This document shows, piece after piece, positions 42,198-50,094 of a stretch of DNA of 64,000 nt. A program made the translations under genes and the position numbers. The DNA comes from Kitasatospora sp. CB01950 (GTDB lineage: Bacteria > Actinomycetota > Actinomycetes > Streptomycetales > Streptomycetaceae): the NCBI RefSeq assembly GCF_001905465.1, contig NZ_LISX01000003.1, forward strand, positions 62,001 through 126,000. The letters are read 5' to 3'. Under the pieces are notes generated by a model. The model was not told the origin of the DNA. It did no database searches and saw only the letters and a program-made list of their open reading frames with translations. Numbering within the stretch: the stretch's first letter is position 1; the number at the start of each line of letters is the position of its first letter.

Positions 42198-43249
42198 CGG
42201 ACCACCAGGTGGGTGGGCAGGACGACGGAGCGGCCGGGGGACGGGTCGCGGAGGAGTTCGACGGCGCGTGCGCCGAGGTCCTCGACGGGCTGGCGGACGG
42301 TGGTCAGCCCGGGGCGGACGGTCGCGGCGGCCGGGGAGTCGTCGAAGCCGATCACGGCGACGTCGTCCGGGACGCGGCGGCCCAGCCGGCGCAGCGCGCG
42401 CAGGGCGCCGACGGCCATCGCGTCGGAGGCGGCGAACACGGCGTCCACGTCCGGGAATTGGTCGAGCAGCCGGAGCATCGCGTGCTCGCCGGAACGCGTC
42501 CCGAAGTCGCCGTACGCGACGGCGTTGCGGGTGGGGTCGCCGTGGTCGAGCAGGGCGTGGCGGTACCCGGCCAGGCGGTCCGCGCCGGCGGCGGTGTCGG
42601 GCGGCCCGGCGATGGTGGCGATCCGCCGACGGCCGGCCCGGTGCAGCAGGCCCATGGCGGCGCGGGCCCCGCTCAGATTGTCGGCGTCCACGTGCGCCAG
42701 GCGCTGCGACTGCGGGGGCCGCCCCAGCGCGACCACGGGCACGCCCGCCGCCTGCAGCAGCCCGGGCAGCGCGGGATCGCCCCACCGTCCGACCAGCAGC
42801 ACCCCGTCCACGTGCCCGCCGCACAGGTAGCGCACCAGCGACGGCCGGGCCGGGCCGGGGCCGGCGGTGAGCACCACCAACTCCCTTTCGGGGACGACGT
42901 GTTGCGCGCCCGCGAGGAGCCGCACCGGGAACGGGTCGGCGTGGAAGCGCAGGACATCCGCGAACGCGACCACGGCGATCGCGCCGGTGTCGCGGGCAGC
43001 GGCCGCGGCGGGCGCCCGGCGACGGACGTAGCGCAGTTCGCGGGCGGCGGACTCGACGCGGGCGGCGATCTGCGCCGAGACCGGCGCGGACCGGTTCAGC
43101 ACCCGGGACGCGGTGGCGCTGGACACCCCCGCGTGCGCGGCGACCTGGGCGAGCGTCGGCCCGGTCGGCCGGGGAGTCGAGAGCGGGGCGGCACCGCCCG
43201 GCAGGGGGCCGGCGTCGTGGGGACGGGGGAGCGGGTGAACGGGCAACAC
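42185..43249 (-). CDS. LacI-family transcriptional regulator
   Basis: A 354-residue repressor. The HTH lies at about 27-75 (TLAQVAAHAGVSSATASRVL), followed by a sugar-binding-type effector domain ending in VIGFDDSPAAATVRPGLTTV. GTG 43249 is preferred since AGGAAGG lies eight bases upstream; a GTG at 43267 is also in frame. Its targets are not certain: no sugar transporter adjoins, but the GH74 and amylase genes are near. Three 10-base CGGTTCGGGC-type repeats sit upstream at about 43499-43530. Confidence 0.84.
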   Translation of the reverse strand: MLPVHPLPRPHDAGPLPGGAAPLSTPRPTGPTLAQVAAHAGVSSATASRVLNRSAPVSAQIAARVESAARELRYVRRRAPAAAAARDTGAIAVVAFADVLRFHADPFPVRLLAGAQHVVPERELVVLTAGPGPARPSLVRYLCGGHVDGVLLVGRWGDPALPGLLQAAGVPVVALGRPPQSQRLAHVDADNLSGARAAMGLLHRAGRRRIATIAGPPDTAAGADRLAGYRHALLDHGDPTRNAVAYGDFGTRSGEHAMLRLLDQFPDVDAVFAASDAMAVGALRALRRLGRRVPDDVAVIGFDDSPAAATVRPGLTTVRQPVEDLGARAVELLRDPSPGRSVVLPTHLVVRQSC

Positions 43250-43533
43250 GGCTGCCCTTCCTGGCACGGAGTGGGGGATGCCGTGGCCACCCGCCCGGGG
43301 CCATCGGTGTCCGCACGGTAGGTGCTGGTCGGTGCACCGTCAAGGGTGCGCGCAGCATCGATCCCGGGGCGAGGCGCGCATCGGCAGGTGGCGGCCGAAG
43401 CCCGTACTCGGGGCAGGCCGTGCGGATCGACTTCCCGGCCCCTCGGGAGGCTGTCGTCCGCACTGCCCCGTACCCCCTTGCGCCTCCGGCCGGTTCGGGT
43501 CGGTTCGGGCCGGTTCGGGCCGCAAGGCTCCGG

Positions 43534-44367
43534 CTACCAGTTACCCCAGGTGCCGGTGGACCAGCGTGCGGCGCCGTCGCTGCCGTAGAGCACGACGTTG
43601 CCGTCGTCCTGGACCTTCGCCCGGGCGCCGGGCCGGCCCGCGATCGGGAGCGACCAGATCGGGCCGGCGGTGTTGTTGAGGATTTCCAGGGCCCGGTAGT
43701 TCGTCGCGCCCATGAGAGAGGCGTTCGTCCCCGGGTGGCCGTAGGTGCCGGTGGACCACAGCGCCGCGCCGTCGCGCTTGCGGTAGAGCACCAGGTTCCC
43801 GTCGGTCTGCATGAGCAGCCAGACCGAGTTCGACTCGATCCAGGTGCCGGACGCGAGAGCGGGACGCTGCTGGTCGAGCGTGTCGTTGGTTTCGCCGACG
43901 GCGGGGCTGTACCCGGTGTGGCTCTGCCAGTACAGGATTCCGCCGCTGACGGCCAGCCAGCCGTTCAGCAGGGAGGCGGTCGCGCCCGGGTGGCCGTAGC
44001 TCCCGGTGCTCCACAGCGCGCCGCCGGAGTCCGGGCCGCCGCCCTGGCGGTAGACGACGAAGTTGCCGTCGGGCTGCATGGAGGCGTACGCGCCCTGGTT
44101 GCCGTAGGTGCCGCCGGCCCACAGCACCGGGCCGCGGTGGCCGGTGTCACCGTCCAGGTAGAGCACGAGGTTGCCGTCGGACTGCATCACCAGCTCGCTT
44201 TCGCCGCTGATCATGCTCTGCCCCGACAGGAGCTTCTGACCACTCGGCAGGTTCGTGCTCTCGGTGGCCGGCGGCTTCGCCGCGGCGGTGCCGGCCGGAG
44301 CCGCGAGCGCGAGGACGGCGGCGCCGAGCAGGGCCGCGGCGGAGCGCGTGAAGACGTTCTTCCGCAT
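43534..44367 (-). CDS. Secreted bulb-type (B-) lectin
   Basis: A 277-residue exported protein. The signal peptide (RSAAALLGAAVLALAAPAG) ends near residue 30. The rest is made of bulb-lectin repeats; four near-consensus mannose-binding motifs are visible: MQSDGNLVLY, MQPDGNFVVY, MQTDGNLVLY and VQDDGNVVLY. Each is followed by an LWSTGTYGHPG-type turn. The family binds mannose-type glycans; some bacterial members act as lectin-like bacteriocins. No enzymatic domain is attached. The ribosome site is weak and a hairpin lies 19 bases upstream of the ATG. Confidence 0.85.
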   Translation of the reverse strand: MRKNVFTRSAAALLGAAVLALAAPAGTAAAKPPATESTNLPSGQKLLSGQSMISGESELVMQSDGNLVLYLDGDTGHRGPVLWAGGTYGNQGAYASMQPDGNFVVYRQGGGPDSGGALWSTGSYGHPGATASLLNGWLAVSGGILYWQSHTGYSPAVGETNDTLDQQRPALASGTWIESNSVWLLMQTDGNLVLYRKRDGAALWSTGTYGHPGTNASLMGATNYRALEILNNTAGPIWSLPIAGRPGARAKVQDDGNVVLYGSDGAARWSTGTWGNW

Positions 44368-44385
44368 GGCGCGGAAACCCCGTTG

Positions 44386-44418
44386 ATCCAGGGCCCGCGG
44401 TTGGCGTGGGCCCTGGAT
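44386..44418 (-). terminator. 11-bp hairpin between the TerD gene and the lectin gene
   Basis: ATCCAGGGCCC (44386-44396) pairs with GGGCCCTGGAT (44408-44418). On the minus strand it is followed by a short GGGGTTT. It can end the TerD message, and it also lies in the leader of the lectin gene. Confidence 0.6.
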
Positions 44419-44511
44419 TTCTGCACCCTCACCTGTGCGTTCCCGCAAGCGAGTTGCCAGCAGGCGGGGGCGGGGCGGGGCGGGGGCAGGGGCGGGCGAG
44501 GGTGCGGGGGA

Positions 44512-45579
44512 TCAGTCCTCGTAGTAGTTGTTGACGACCACGTCGGGGCTGTCGTCGTCGAACGCCTCGGCCAGCAGCGCGCCGCCGACCAGGCCGGCCG
44601 CGCCCGCGCCGATCATCGCGCCGGTGCCGAAGCGGCGGCCGCCCTGCTGCTGCTCGGGCTGGGCCGGGTAGCCGCCCTGCTGGGGGTAGCCGGGCTGGGC
44701 GTAGCCCTGCTGCTGCGGGTAGCCCGCGGCGGCGGGGGCCGTGTAGTACGGCGGCGGCGTGGTCTGGACGCGCTGCGCGCACGCCCCGCAGGACTGGATC
44801 TGGCGCGGGACGCCCCACTGCGGGGACCACAGGACCGCCGTCGTGCCGGGGCCGTGCGCGGGGTCGAAGAAGCAGGTCACCGGGGAACCTCCGAGGGGCT
44901 CGGGCGGGAGAGCGGCCGGAACGGCCACCGTCGGCGTGGGCACAGCCACCGCGGCCGGGGGAGCGGCGGGCATCGGCGGAGCCGCAGGCGCGGCCGGAGC
45001 AACGGGCGCAACCGGCGCGGGCGCGAGGACCGCGATGCCGAAGTCGGTGGCGATGCCCGCCAGGCCGGTGGCGTACCCCTGGCCGATGGCGCGGAACTTC
45101 CAGCCGCCGCCGTGCCGGTACAGCTCGCCGAAGACGACGGCGGTCTCGGTGGTCACCTCGGGCCCGAGCTCGTAGCGGGCGAGTTCGCTGCCGCCCGCCG
45201 CGTCCGCCACGCGGACGTACGCGCCGTGCACCGAGCCGAACGCCTGTCGGCGTTCTTCCGCCTGGTAGATCGCCACCGTGAAGACGATCCGCTGCACCCG
45301 CTCCTCGACCGCGCCGAGGTCGACGCGGAGCTGTTCGCGGTCGGTGCCGGTGCCCGGGTCGGTGATGTGGGTGACGGCGCCGTCGGGGCTGGTCAGGTTG
45401 TTGAAGAAGACGAAGTGCTGGTCGGAAAGCGCTTTCCCGTCGCCGTCGCACAGCAGCGCGTTGGCGTCCAGGTCGTACTCGCCGCCGACCTGCCACCCGA
45501 GGCCGACCAGGACGCTCGTCGGGCCCTTGCCGTCCCGGAGCACGGGAACGTTGGCGCCCTTGGCCAAGGCCGTTGACAT
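44512..45579 (-). CDS. TerD-family stress protein with extended tail
   Basis: A 355-residue protein. The TerD calcium-binding domain (1-185) has KGANVPVLRDG, GLGWQVGGEYDLDANALL, FVFFNNLTSPDGAVTHI and FRAIGQGYATGL. The rest is a Pro/Ala linker, a small part with three cysteines (TCFFDPAHG; SCGACAQ), a Gln/Tyr/Pro-rich stretch and a Gly/Ala hydrophobic segment (MIGAGAAGLVGGALLA) with an acidic end. The TerD family is tied to tellurite and oxidative stress and to differentiation in Streptomyces. GGAGGA precedes the ATG. It is divergent from the phosphatase gene. Confidence 0.85.
   Translation of the reverse strand: MSTALAKGANVPVLRDGKGPTSVLVGLGWQVGGEYDLDANALLCDGDGKALSDQHFVFFNNLTSPDGAVTHITDPGTGTDREQLRVDLGAVEERVQRIVFTVAIYQAEERRQAFGSVHGAYVRVADAAGGSELARYELGPEVTTETAVVFGELYRHGGGWKFRAIGQGYATGLAGIATDFGIAVLAPAPVAPVAPAAPAAPPMPAAPPAAVAVPTPTVAVPAALPPEPLGGSPVTCFFDPAHGPGTTAVLWSPQWGVPRQIQSCGACAQRVQTTPPPYYTAPAAAGYPQQQGYAQPGYPQQGGYPAQPEQQQGGRRFGTGAMIGAGAAGLVGGALLAEAFDDDSPDVVVNNYYED
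45424..45437. promoter_or_regulatory. GGAAAGCGCTTTCC perfect palindrome inside the TerD gene
   Basis: A 14-base perfect palindrome about 145 bases inside the TerD coding region. It is the best member of the set of five AAGCGCTT sites. Confidence 0.4.
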
Positions 45580-45757
45580 GCTGGTCCTCCACTTGAACCG
45601 AAGATCGTTCCGTGCCGACAACGCCTCACCTGAGCTGGGGGTTCCCGGGCCTGACGGAAGGCCGGGTCGTGCGGCCGGGCCGGTTCGGCCGCGGCGCTCA
45701 CCCGTCCGGTCCGGTGCGGTCGCCGGGCGGCGGGACGGGCCGGAACAGTGGCAGGGA

Positions 45758-47455
45758 ATGCCGAGCGGAGAGGGGCGGAGGTTGGACGGGCGAGCCGAGC
45801 AGGCCGACTGGGGCGAGGCGCTGCGCCGCACCATCCGCCGGCTGCGCGAGGAGCACTCGGGCCGATCGCCGGAACTCCCCCCGGGCGTGCCGCCGATCGT
45901 CCCGGACGCCGCGCTCGACCCGGACCTCGCCCGCCCGCCGGACCAGGACCTGCACCGCCTGCTGGACGCCGTCCCGCAGGCCTCCCTGCTCGCCGAACCC
46001 GTCCGCAACGGCGACGGCGCCGTGCTCGACCTCGCCGTGGTGGTGGTCAACGACGCCGCGCTCCGCCACCCGCACCACCCCGAGCAGCAGTTCTGGCAGA
46101 CCGCCGACGGGCACGGAGTGTCGCTGCGGGAGGCCTACCCGGGGCTGTGGACGGACCGTCTCGCGGACGCCGTCGAGGACGTGCTGCGCACCGGGCACGC
46201 CGTGCGCGGGCTGCCGGTGCGGTGGGACGGCGCCGGCCCGGACGGCAGCGCCCGCAGCCGCCGCGAACGACTCACCGTGCACCGCCTCGGCCGCCGACTG
46301 CTGCTGCTGTGGACCGACGACCGCACCGAGGAGGTCGCCCGCGCCGCGCAGCGCATCGCCCGGGTCGGCTGGGCCGAATGGAGCCTGCGCGACGGCCGCC
46401 TCGACGTCTCGCCGGGCCTGGCGGTCCTGCTCGGCCGCACCGCCGGCACCACGACGCTGAGCCTCGAACAGATGCTCGCCCGGGTCACCGAGACCGCCCG
46501 CCCCGAGCTCCACCGCGCCCTCGACCGGCTGCTCACCACCGGCGCCGACATCGACGTCCTCACCGAGCTGTACGGCAGCGGCTGCCCCCGCCGGGTCCGC
46601 CTGGTCGCCGAGGTGGTCCGCGACGAGGACGGCCCGATCGAGGGCCTGCGCGCCGTCCTGCAGGACGTCACCGAGCTGTACGAGAGCCAGCGCCTGCTGC
46701 GCGAGCAGCAGGAGGAGACCGAGCGGCAGGCCCGCCGCGCCGACGCCGAGCACATCGTCGTCCAGCGCCTCCAGGACGCCCTTCAGCCACGCTCCGCGAC
46801 CCTGGACGGCCTCGGCGTCACCTCCGCCGTCGCCTACCGCCCGGCCGAGGGGCGGGTCGGCGGCGACTGGTTCAAGATGCGTCAACTCCCGGACGGTCGC
46901 GCCCTGTTGGCGGTCGGCGACGCGCGCGGGCACGGGCTGGACGCGGTCGCGTTGATGTCGATGCTGCGGCACGCGCTGGCCGGGCTGGCGTTCACCGGCG
47001 CCCTGGTGGAGTCGCTCGGAGGCTGGCTCAACCGGATCGCCTGCGACGAAGGCGACGAGTCCACCGCCACCGCGATCGTCTCCCGCTACTACCCCGACCG
47101 GAACCTGTTGCGCTGGATCTGCGCCGGCCACCCGCCGCCGGTGCTGCTCCGCGACGGCCGGGCCGTCCTGCTGGCTTCCGAGATCGGCCCGCCGTTCGGC
47201 GTCCTGCCGGCGGTCGCCTACCACGCCGCGGAGACCCACGTCCGGCGCGGCGACGTCGTGCTGCTCTACACCGACGGCCTGATCGAACGCCGCGACCAGG
47301 ACATCGACGTGCGCCTGGACGCCCTCTGCGCGGCCGTCGAGGCGCACGCCGCCGAACCCGCCCTGCAGGACCTGGTGGACGCCGTGGTCCGCGACATGTC
47401 CGGCCCGCTGTCGGAGGACGACGCGACGCTGCTGGCCTTCTCCTTCAACAACTGA
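45758..47455 (+). CDS. SpoIIE-type PP2C phosphatase with PAS-like sensor
   Basis: A 565-residue regulator. PAS-like regions (about 60-320; VGWAEWSLRDGRLDVSPGL) lead through a short coiled coil (LREQQEETERQARRAD) to a SpoIIE/PP2C domain (about 345-565) with the metal-binding motifs GGDWF, VGDARGHGLDAVA, the segment GHPPPVLLRDG and LLYTDGLIERRDQ. Such enzymes dephosphorylate anti-anti-sigma factors and so control alternative sigma factors. No kinase or STAS partner lies nearby. The ATG at 45758 has only a weak GGCAGGGA site. Confidence 0.85.
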   Translation: MPSGEGRRLDGRAEQADWGEALRRTIRRLREEHSGRSPELPPGVPPIVPDAALDPDLARPPDQDLHRLLDAVPQASLLAEPVRNGDGAVLDLAVVVVNDAALRHPHHPEQQFWQTADGHGVSLREAYPGLWTDRLADAVEDVLRTGHAVRGLPVRWDGAGPDGSARSRRERLTVHRLGRRLLLLWTDDRTEEVARAAQRIARVGWAEWSLRDGRLDVSPGLAVLLGRTAGTTTLSLEQMLARVTETARPELHRALDRLLTTGADIDVLTELYGSGCPRRVRLVAEVVRDEDGPIEGLRAVLQDVTELYESQRLLREQQEETERQARRADAEHIVVQRLQDALQPRSATLDGLGVTSAVAYRPAEGRVGGDWFKMRQLPDGRALLAVGDARGHGLDAVALMSMLRHALAGLAFTGALVESLGGWLNRIACDEGDESTATAIVSRYYPDRNLLRWICAGHPPPVLLRDGRAVLLASEIGPPFGVLPAVAYHAAETHVRRGDVVLLYTDGLIERRDQDIDVRLDALCAAVEAHAAEPALQDLVDAVVRDMSGPLSEDDATLLAFSFNN

Positions 47456-47465
47456 CGGTCCGTCA
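47453..47465. terminator. Short palindrome at the phosphatase stop codon
   Basis: TGACGG-T-CCGTCA starts with the TGA of the phosphatase gene and lies 19 bases before the end of the convergent DUF4240 gene. It is a short stem and a weak terminator candidate. Confidence 0.35.
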
Positions 47466-47483
47466 ACTCACTTGCGGTGCAGG

Positions 47484-48056
47484 TCAGTCGACGAGGTAGA
47501 GCGCGGCCAGGCGGGGGAGCCGGCGGTGCATCTCGGCGTCGTCGTCGAAGTCGAACAGTTCCCCCGAGCACGGCTCGACGGCCCCGGGGGCGGGGGCGAG
47601 GCCCCGCTCCGCGCGGTGGCGCTCGTACGCCGGGTGGAACTCCTCCCAGGCGCCGGTGCGGCGCGCAAAAGCCTGCGAGGCCGCGTAGTTGACGGCCTCG
47701 TTGAAGAACACCTCCTCCGCGTCGAAGCGGTTCTCGCCGACCGCCGCCGGATGCTCGGCGATCACGTCCGGCCCCGCCAGGACCCGCTCGTACCAGGCGT
47801 GGCCCTCGGAGATCACGCCCGCCCGGAAGTCCATGAAGCCGTCGTCGGAACAGCCGCCGCCGATCAGGTACGCCGCCGCCCATATGTCCCACCGGTACAG
47901 CGTGCCGTGCAGCCGGTCGAAGGCGACCTCGTAGCGCAGGATGTCCGACTCCGGGAGGGCCGCCAGAACGTCCACCAACGCCTGCTCGAAAGGGACTTCG
48001 GGCGTGGCCGCGGCCCGGGCGGAGTCGATCAGCTGCCAGAACTCGTCGTTGTCCAT
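47484..48056 (-). CDS. DUF4240 protein
   Basis: A 190-residue cytoplasmic protein beginning MDNDEFWQLIDSARAA, the standard opening of DUF4240, with LHGTLYRWDIWAAAYLIGGGCSDDGFMDFRAGVI typical of the family split over adjoining helices. Function is unknown. The ATG at 48056 was chosen because the domain begins there; an upstream GTG is in frame. It ends close to the stop of the phosphatase gene. Confidence 0.8.
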   Translation of the reverse strand: MDNDEFWQLIDSARAAATPEVPFEQALVDVLAALPESDILRYEVAFDRLHGTLYRWDIWAAAYLIGGGCSDDGFMDFRAGVISEGHAWYERVLAGPDVIAEHPAAVGENRFDAEEVFFNEAVNYAASQAFARRTGAWEEFHPAYERHRAERGLAPAPGAVEPCSGELFDFDDDAEMHRRLPRLAALYLVD

Positions 48057-48106
48057 GGCGGCCAGCCTGCCCGCCCGGTGTGACAACGCACCGGCTCCGG
48101 ACCTGC

Positions 48107-48155
48107 GGCCGCCCCGTCGTCGACCCGGAGGCGGTGGGTCGACGACGGGGCGGCC
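48107..48155 (-). terminator. Perfect 20-bp hairpin, strong terminator
   Basis: Arms 48107-48126 and 48136-48155 are perfectly complementary with a nine-base loop, making one of the longest stems in the window. It lies just beyond the end of the universal stress protein gene read on the minus strand. Confidence 0.8.
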
Positions 48156-48197
48156 TGGAGACCCGGCCCGGGGGAGGGGCCGGGGGCTGAGGGGGTG

Positions 48198-49061
48198 TCA
48201 GTCGTGCGGAACGACCGCCACCGGGGCCTGCGCGTGGTGGATCACCGCGTGCGCGACCGAACCGAGCTTCGGGCCGATGTTGAGGGTCCGCGTGCGACGG
48301 CCCACCACCACCAGGTCCGACTGCGCCGACGCCTCCACCAGCGCGGCCGCGCCGCCACCGGTCCGGACGTCCTCCAGCACCAGCGTCCGCGGGTACTTCT
48401 CCCGCCACGGCGCGACCGCGTCCGCGACCATTCCCACGGCCAGCGCACCCAGCTCCTGGCGCTCGCTCTCCACCGGGATCCAGCCCGCGTAGCCGTACGT
48501 CGGCGGCAGCTCCCAGCCGTGCACCACCCGCACCCGGGCGCCGCGCAGCTGCGCCTCCTCGAACGCGAACTCCATGACGGCGTCGGACGGTTCCATCGCG
48601 TCGAAGCCGACCGTCACCTCCGGCTCGGCCGACACCGCGGCCGGGCCGCCCTCGCGGACCAGCACCACCGGCGTCTTCGACCGGCCGGCCACGCCCAGGC
48701 TCACCGAGCCGACCAGCAGCCCGCGGAACCCGCCCAGGCCGCGGGTGCCGATCACCAGCAGCTGCCCCTGCTCGGCGGCGGCCGTCAGCCCGTCGATCGC
48801 CGAGTCCGGCACCAGTTCCGAGGAGACCGCCACCCCCGGGTACGCGGCCGCCAGCTCCTGGGCGATGTCGCCCATCATGGTCTGTGCGCCCGTCTCCAGC
48901 TCGTCCATCTTGACCAGGTCGTTGACCTTGCGGCCCAGGTACGGCCAGGCGTGCAGCAGCCGCAACGGCGCGCCGCGGCGGGCGGCCTCCTGGGCGGCCC
49001 AGTGGGCGGCGGCCCGGCTGCGAACGGACGCGTCTACGGCGGCAAGAACGGGACGAGTCAT
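48198..49061 (-). CDS. Tandem-domain universal stress protein
   Basis: A 287-residue protein with two Usp domains (about 1-140 and 150-287). The first has the ATP-binding motif GTRGLGGFRGLLVGSVS. The second (VVGRRTRTLNIGPKLGSVAHAV) is less regular. Usp proteins of this layout respond to hypoxia and stasis in actinobacteria. It is divergent from an HTH-flavin-fold gene, a pairing often seen in dormancy-type regulons, so shared control is plausible. The ATG is followed at once by the Usp opening RPVLAAVDAS. Confidence 0.85.
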   Translation of the reverse strand: MTRPVLAAVDASVRSRAAAHWAAQEAARRGAPLRLLHAWPYLGRKVNDLVKMDELETGAQTMMGDIAQELAAAYPGVAVSSELVPDSAIDGLTAAAEQGQLLVIGTRGLGGFRGLLVGSVSLGVAGRSKTPVVLVREGGPAAVSAEPEVTVGFDAMEPSDAVMEFAFEEAQLRGARVRVVHGWELPPTYGYAGWIPVESERQELGALAVGMVADAVAPWREKYPRTLVLEDVRTGGGAAALVEASAQSDLVVVGRRTRTLNIGPKLGSVAHAVIHHAQAPVAVVPHD

Positions 49062-49362
49062 GGCAGTGCCTTTCCCTGTTCGGGTCCCCGCGGGCCTCTT
49101 CGCCCGCCTCGGGGTCGCTGACCACTCTTCCCCCACCCCGGAGGGCCCGCCAGGGTCGCGGGGCCCGCACGGGTGGGCCGTTGGTCCCGTTGGTGCAGGG
49201 ACGTCCGTGACGGGTCGGAGCCGGTGCGCGGGGCGGTGCGCGGGGCGGTGCGCGGGGGCCGGGCCGGTTGCGCGGGGGAGCCAAACGGGCCCAAGGCCTC
49301 TGCCGGAGAGGCCCGGAGTCGCGCACCATGGAGGTACCGCCACCATCACGGAGGTGACCGAA
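49062..49362. other. Divergent promoter region with 12-base repeats
   Basis: This space between the universal stress protein and the HTH-flavin-fold gene contains no gene. Three direct copies of GGTGCGCGGGGC lie at 49223-49258 (the third has a changed last base). GGAGG at 49350 is the ribosome site of the right-hand gene. Confidence 0.6.
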
Positions 49363-50046
49363 GTGAGCACCGACGACGCACCCGCCACCGCCGGCGCACC
49401 GACCGGGCTCGCCCGGCGCTTCGCCGCCCGCCTCGCCGACCTCGGACTGACCGAGGCGCAGGCCGCGACCAAGGCCGGAATGTCGACCGCCTACCTGCGC
49501 CGGGTGCTCGACCTCGGCCGCGACTTCGACGCCCCGGCGCTGCTGCGACTCGCCGCCGTCTGCGGCCTCGACTACCAGGAACTGGTCGCCGGCCGTCCCG
49601 CCGAGCGCGTCCACGACGTCGCGCCCGGACCGCACTCCGACGGCGGCCCGCCGCTGGTCGGACCGCCGGTCCTCGGCGAGCTCGACGTCGCCGAGTGCTG
49701 GGACCGCCTCGGTGCCAGTGGCCTCGGCCGCCTCGCCCGCACCGGCCCCGACGGCCCGGTCGTCCGGCCCGTCGGCTACGTGGTGCACGACCGCACCGTC
49801 CTCTACCGGACCAACCCCGACGGTGCCCTCGCCCCCGACGCCGGCCGCGAGGTCGCGTTCGAGGTCGACCGCGCCGACCCCGACCTCCGTGAGGGCTGGA
49901 GCGTCCTGATGATCGGCCCCCTCGACTACGTCACCGAGCCGGACCTCCTCGCCGAACTCCCCCAGCCGCCCGCGCACGGCCGCTGGGTCCGCCTGACACC
50001 GACCACCGTCACCGGTAGGTCGATCCGCACCAACCGCGCGACCTGA
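49363..50046 (+). CDS. HTH plus pyridoxamine-oxidase-like flavin protein
   Basis: A 227-residue protein. An N-terminal Cro/C1-type HTH (about 15-70; LTEAQAATKAGMSTAYLRRV) is joined to a split-barrel flavin-binding domain of the PNPOx type (about 95-227; WDRLGASGLGRLARTG, VRPVGYVVHDRTVLYRT). It could be a redox-sensing DNA-binding protein. GGAGG lies eight bases before the GTG; a GTG nine bases upstream is a less good alternative. It is divergent from the universal stress protein gene. Confidence 0.8.
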   Translation: MSTDDAPATAGAPTGLARRFAARLADLGLTEAQAATKAGMSTAYLRRVLDLGRDFDAPALLRLAAVCGLDYQELVAGRPAERVHDVAPGPHSDGGPPLVGPPVLGELDVAECWDRLGASGLGRLARTGPDGPVVRPVGYVVHDRTVLYRTNPDGALAPDAGREVAFEVDRADPDLREGWSVLMIGPLDYVTEPDLLAELPQPPAHGRWVRLTPTTVTGRSIRTNRAT

Positions 50047-50094
50047 ACCCTGCCGGCCTGCGGGTCGGGTACCCGGTTGGCGCACTCGACACCC

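Noticed and set aside
45758..45790. TTG start for the SpoIIE-type phosphatase at 45782
   Set aside because: A G-rich ribosome-like sequence touches the TTG without spacing; the ATG at 45758 is kept, though its own site is weak.
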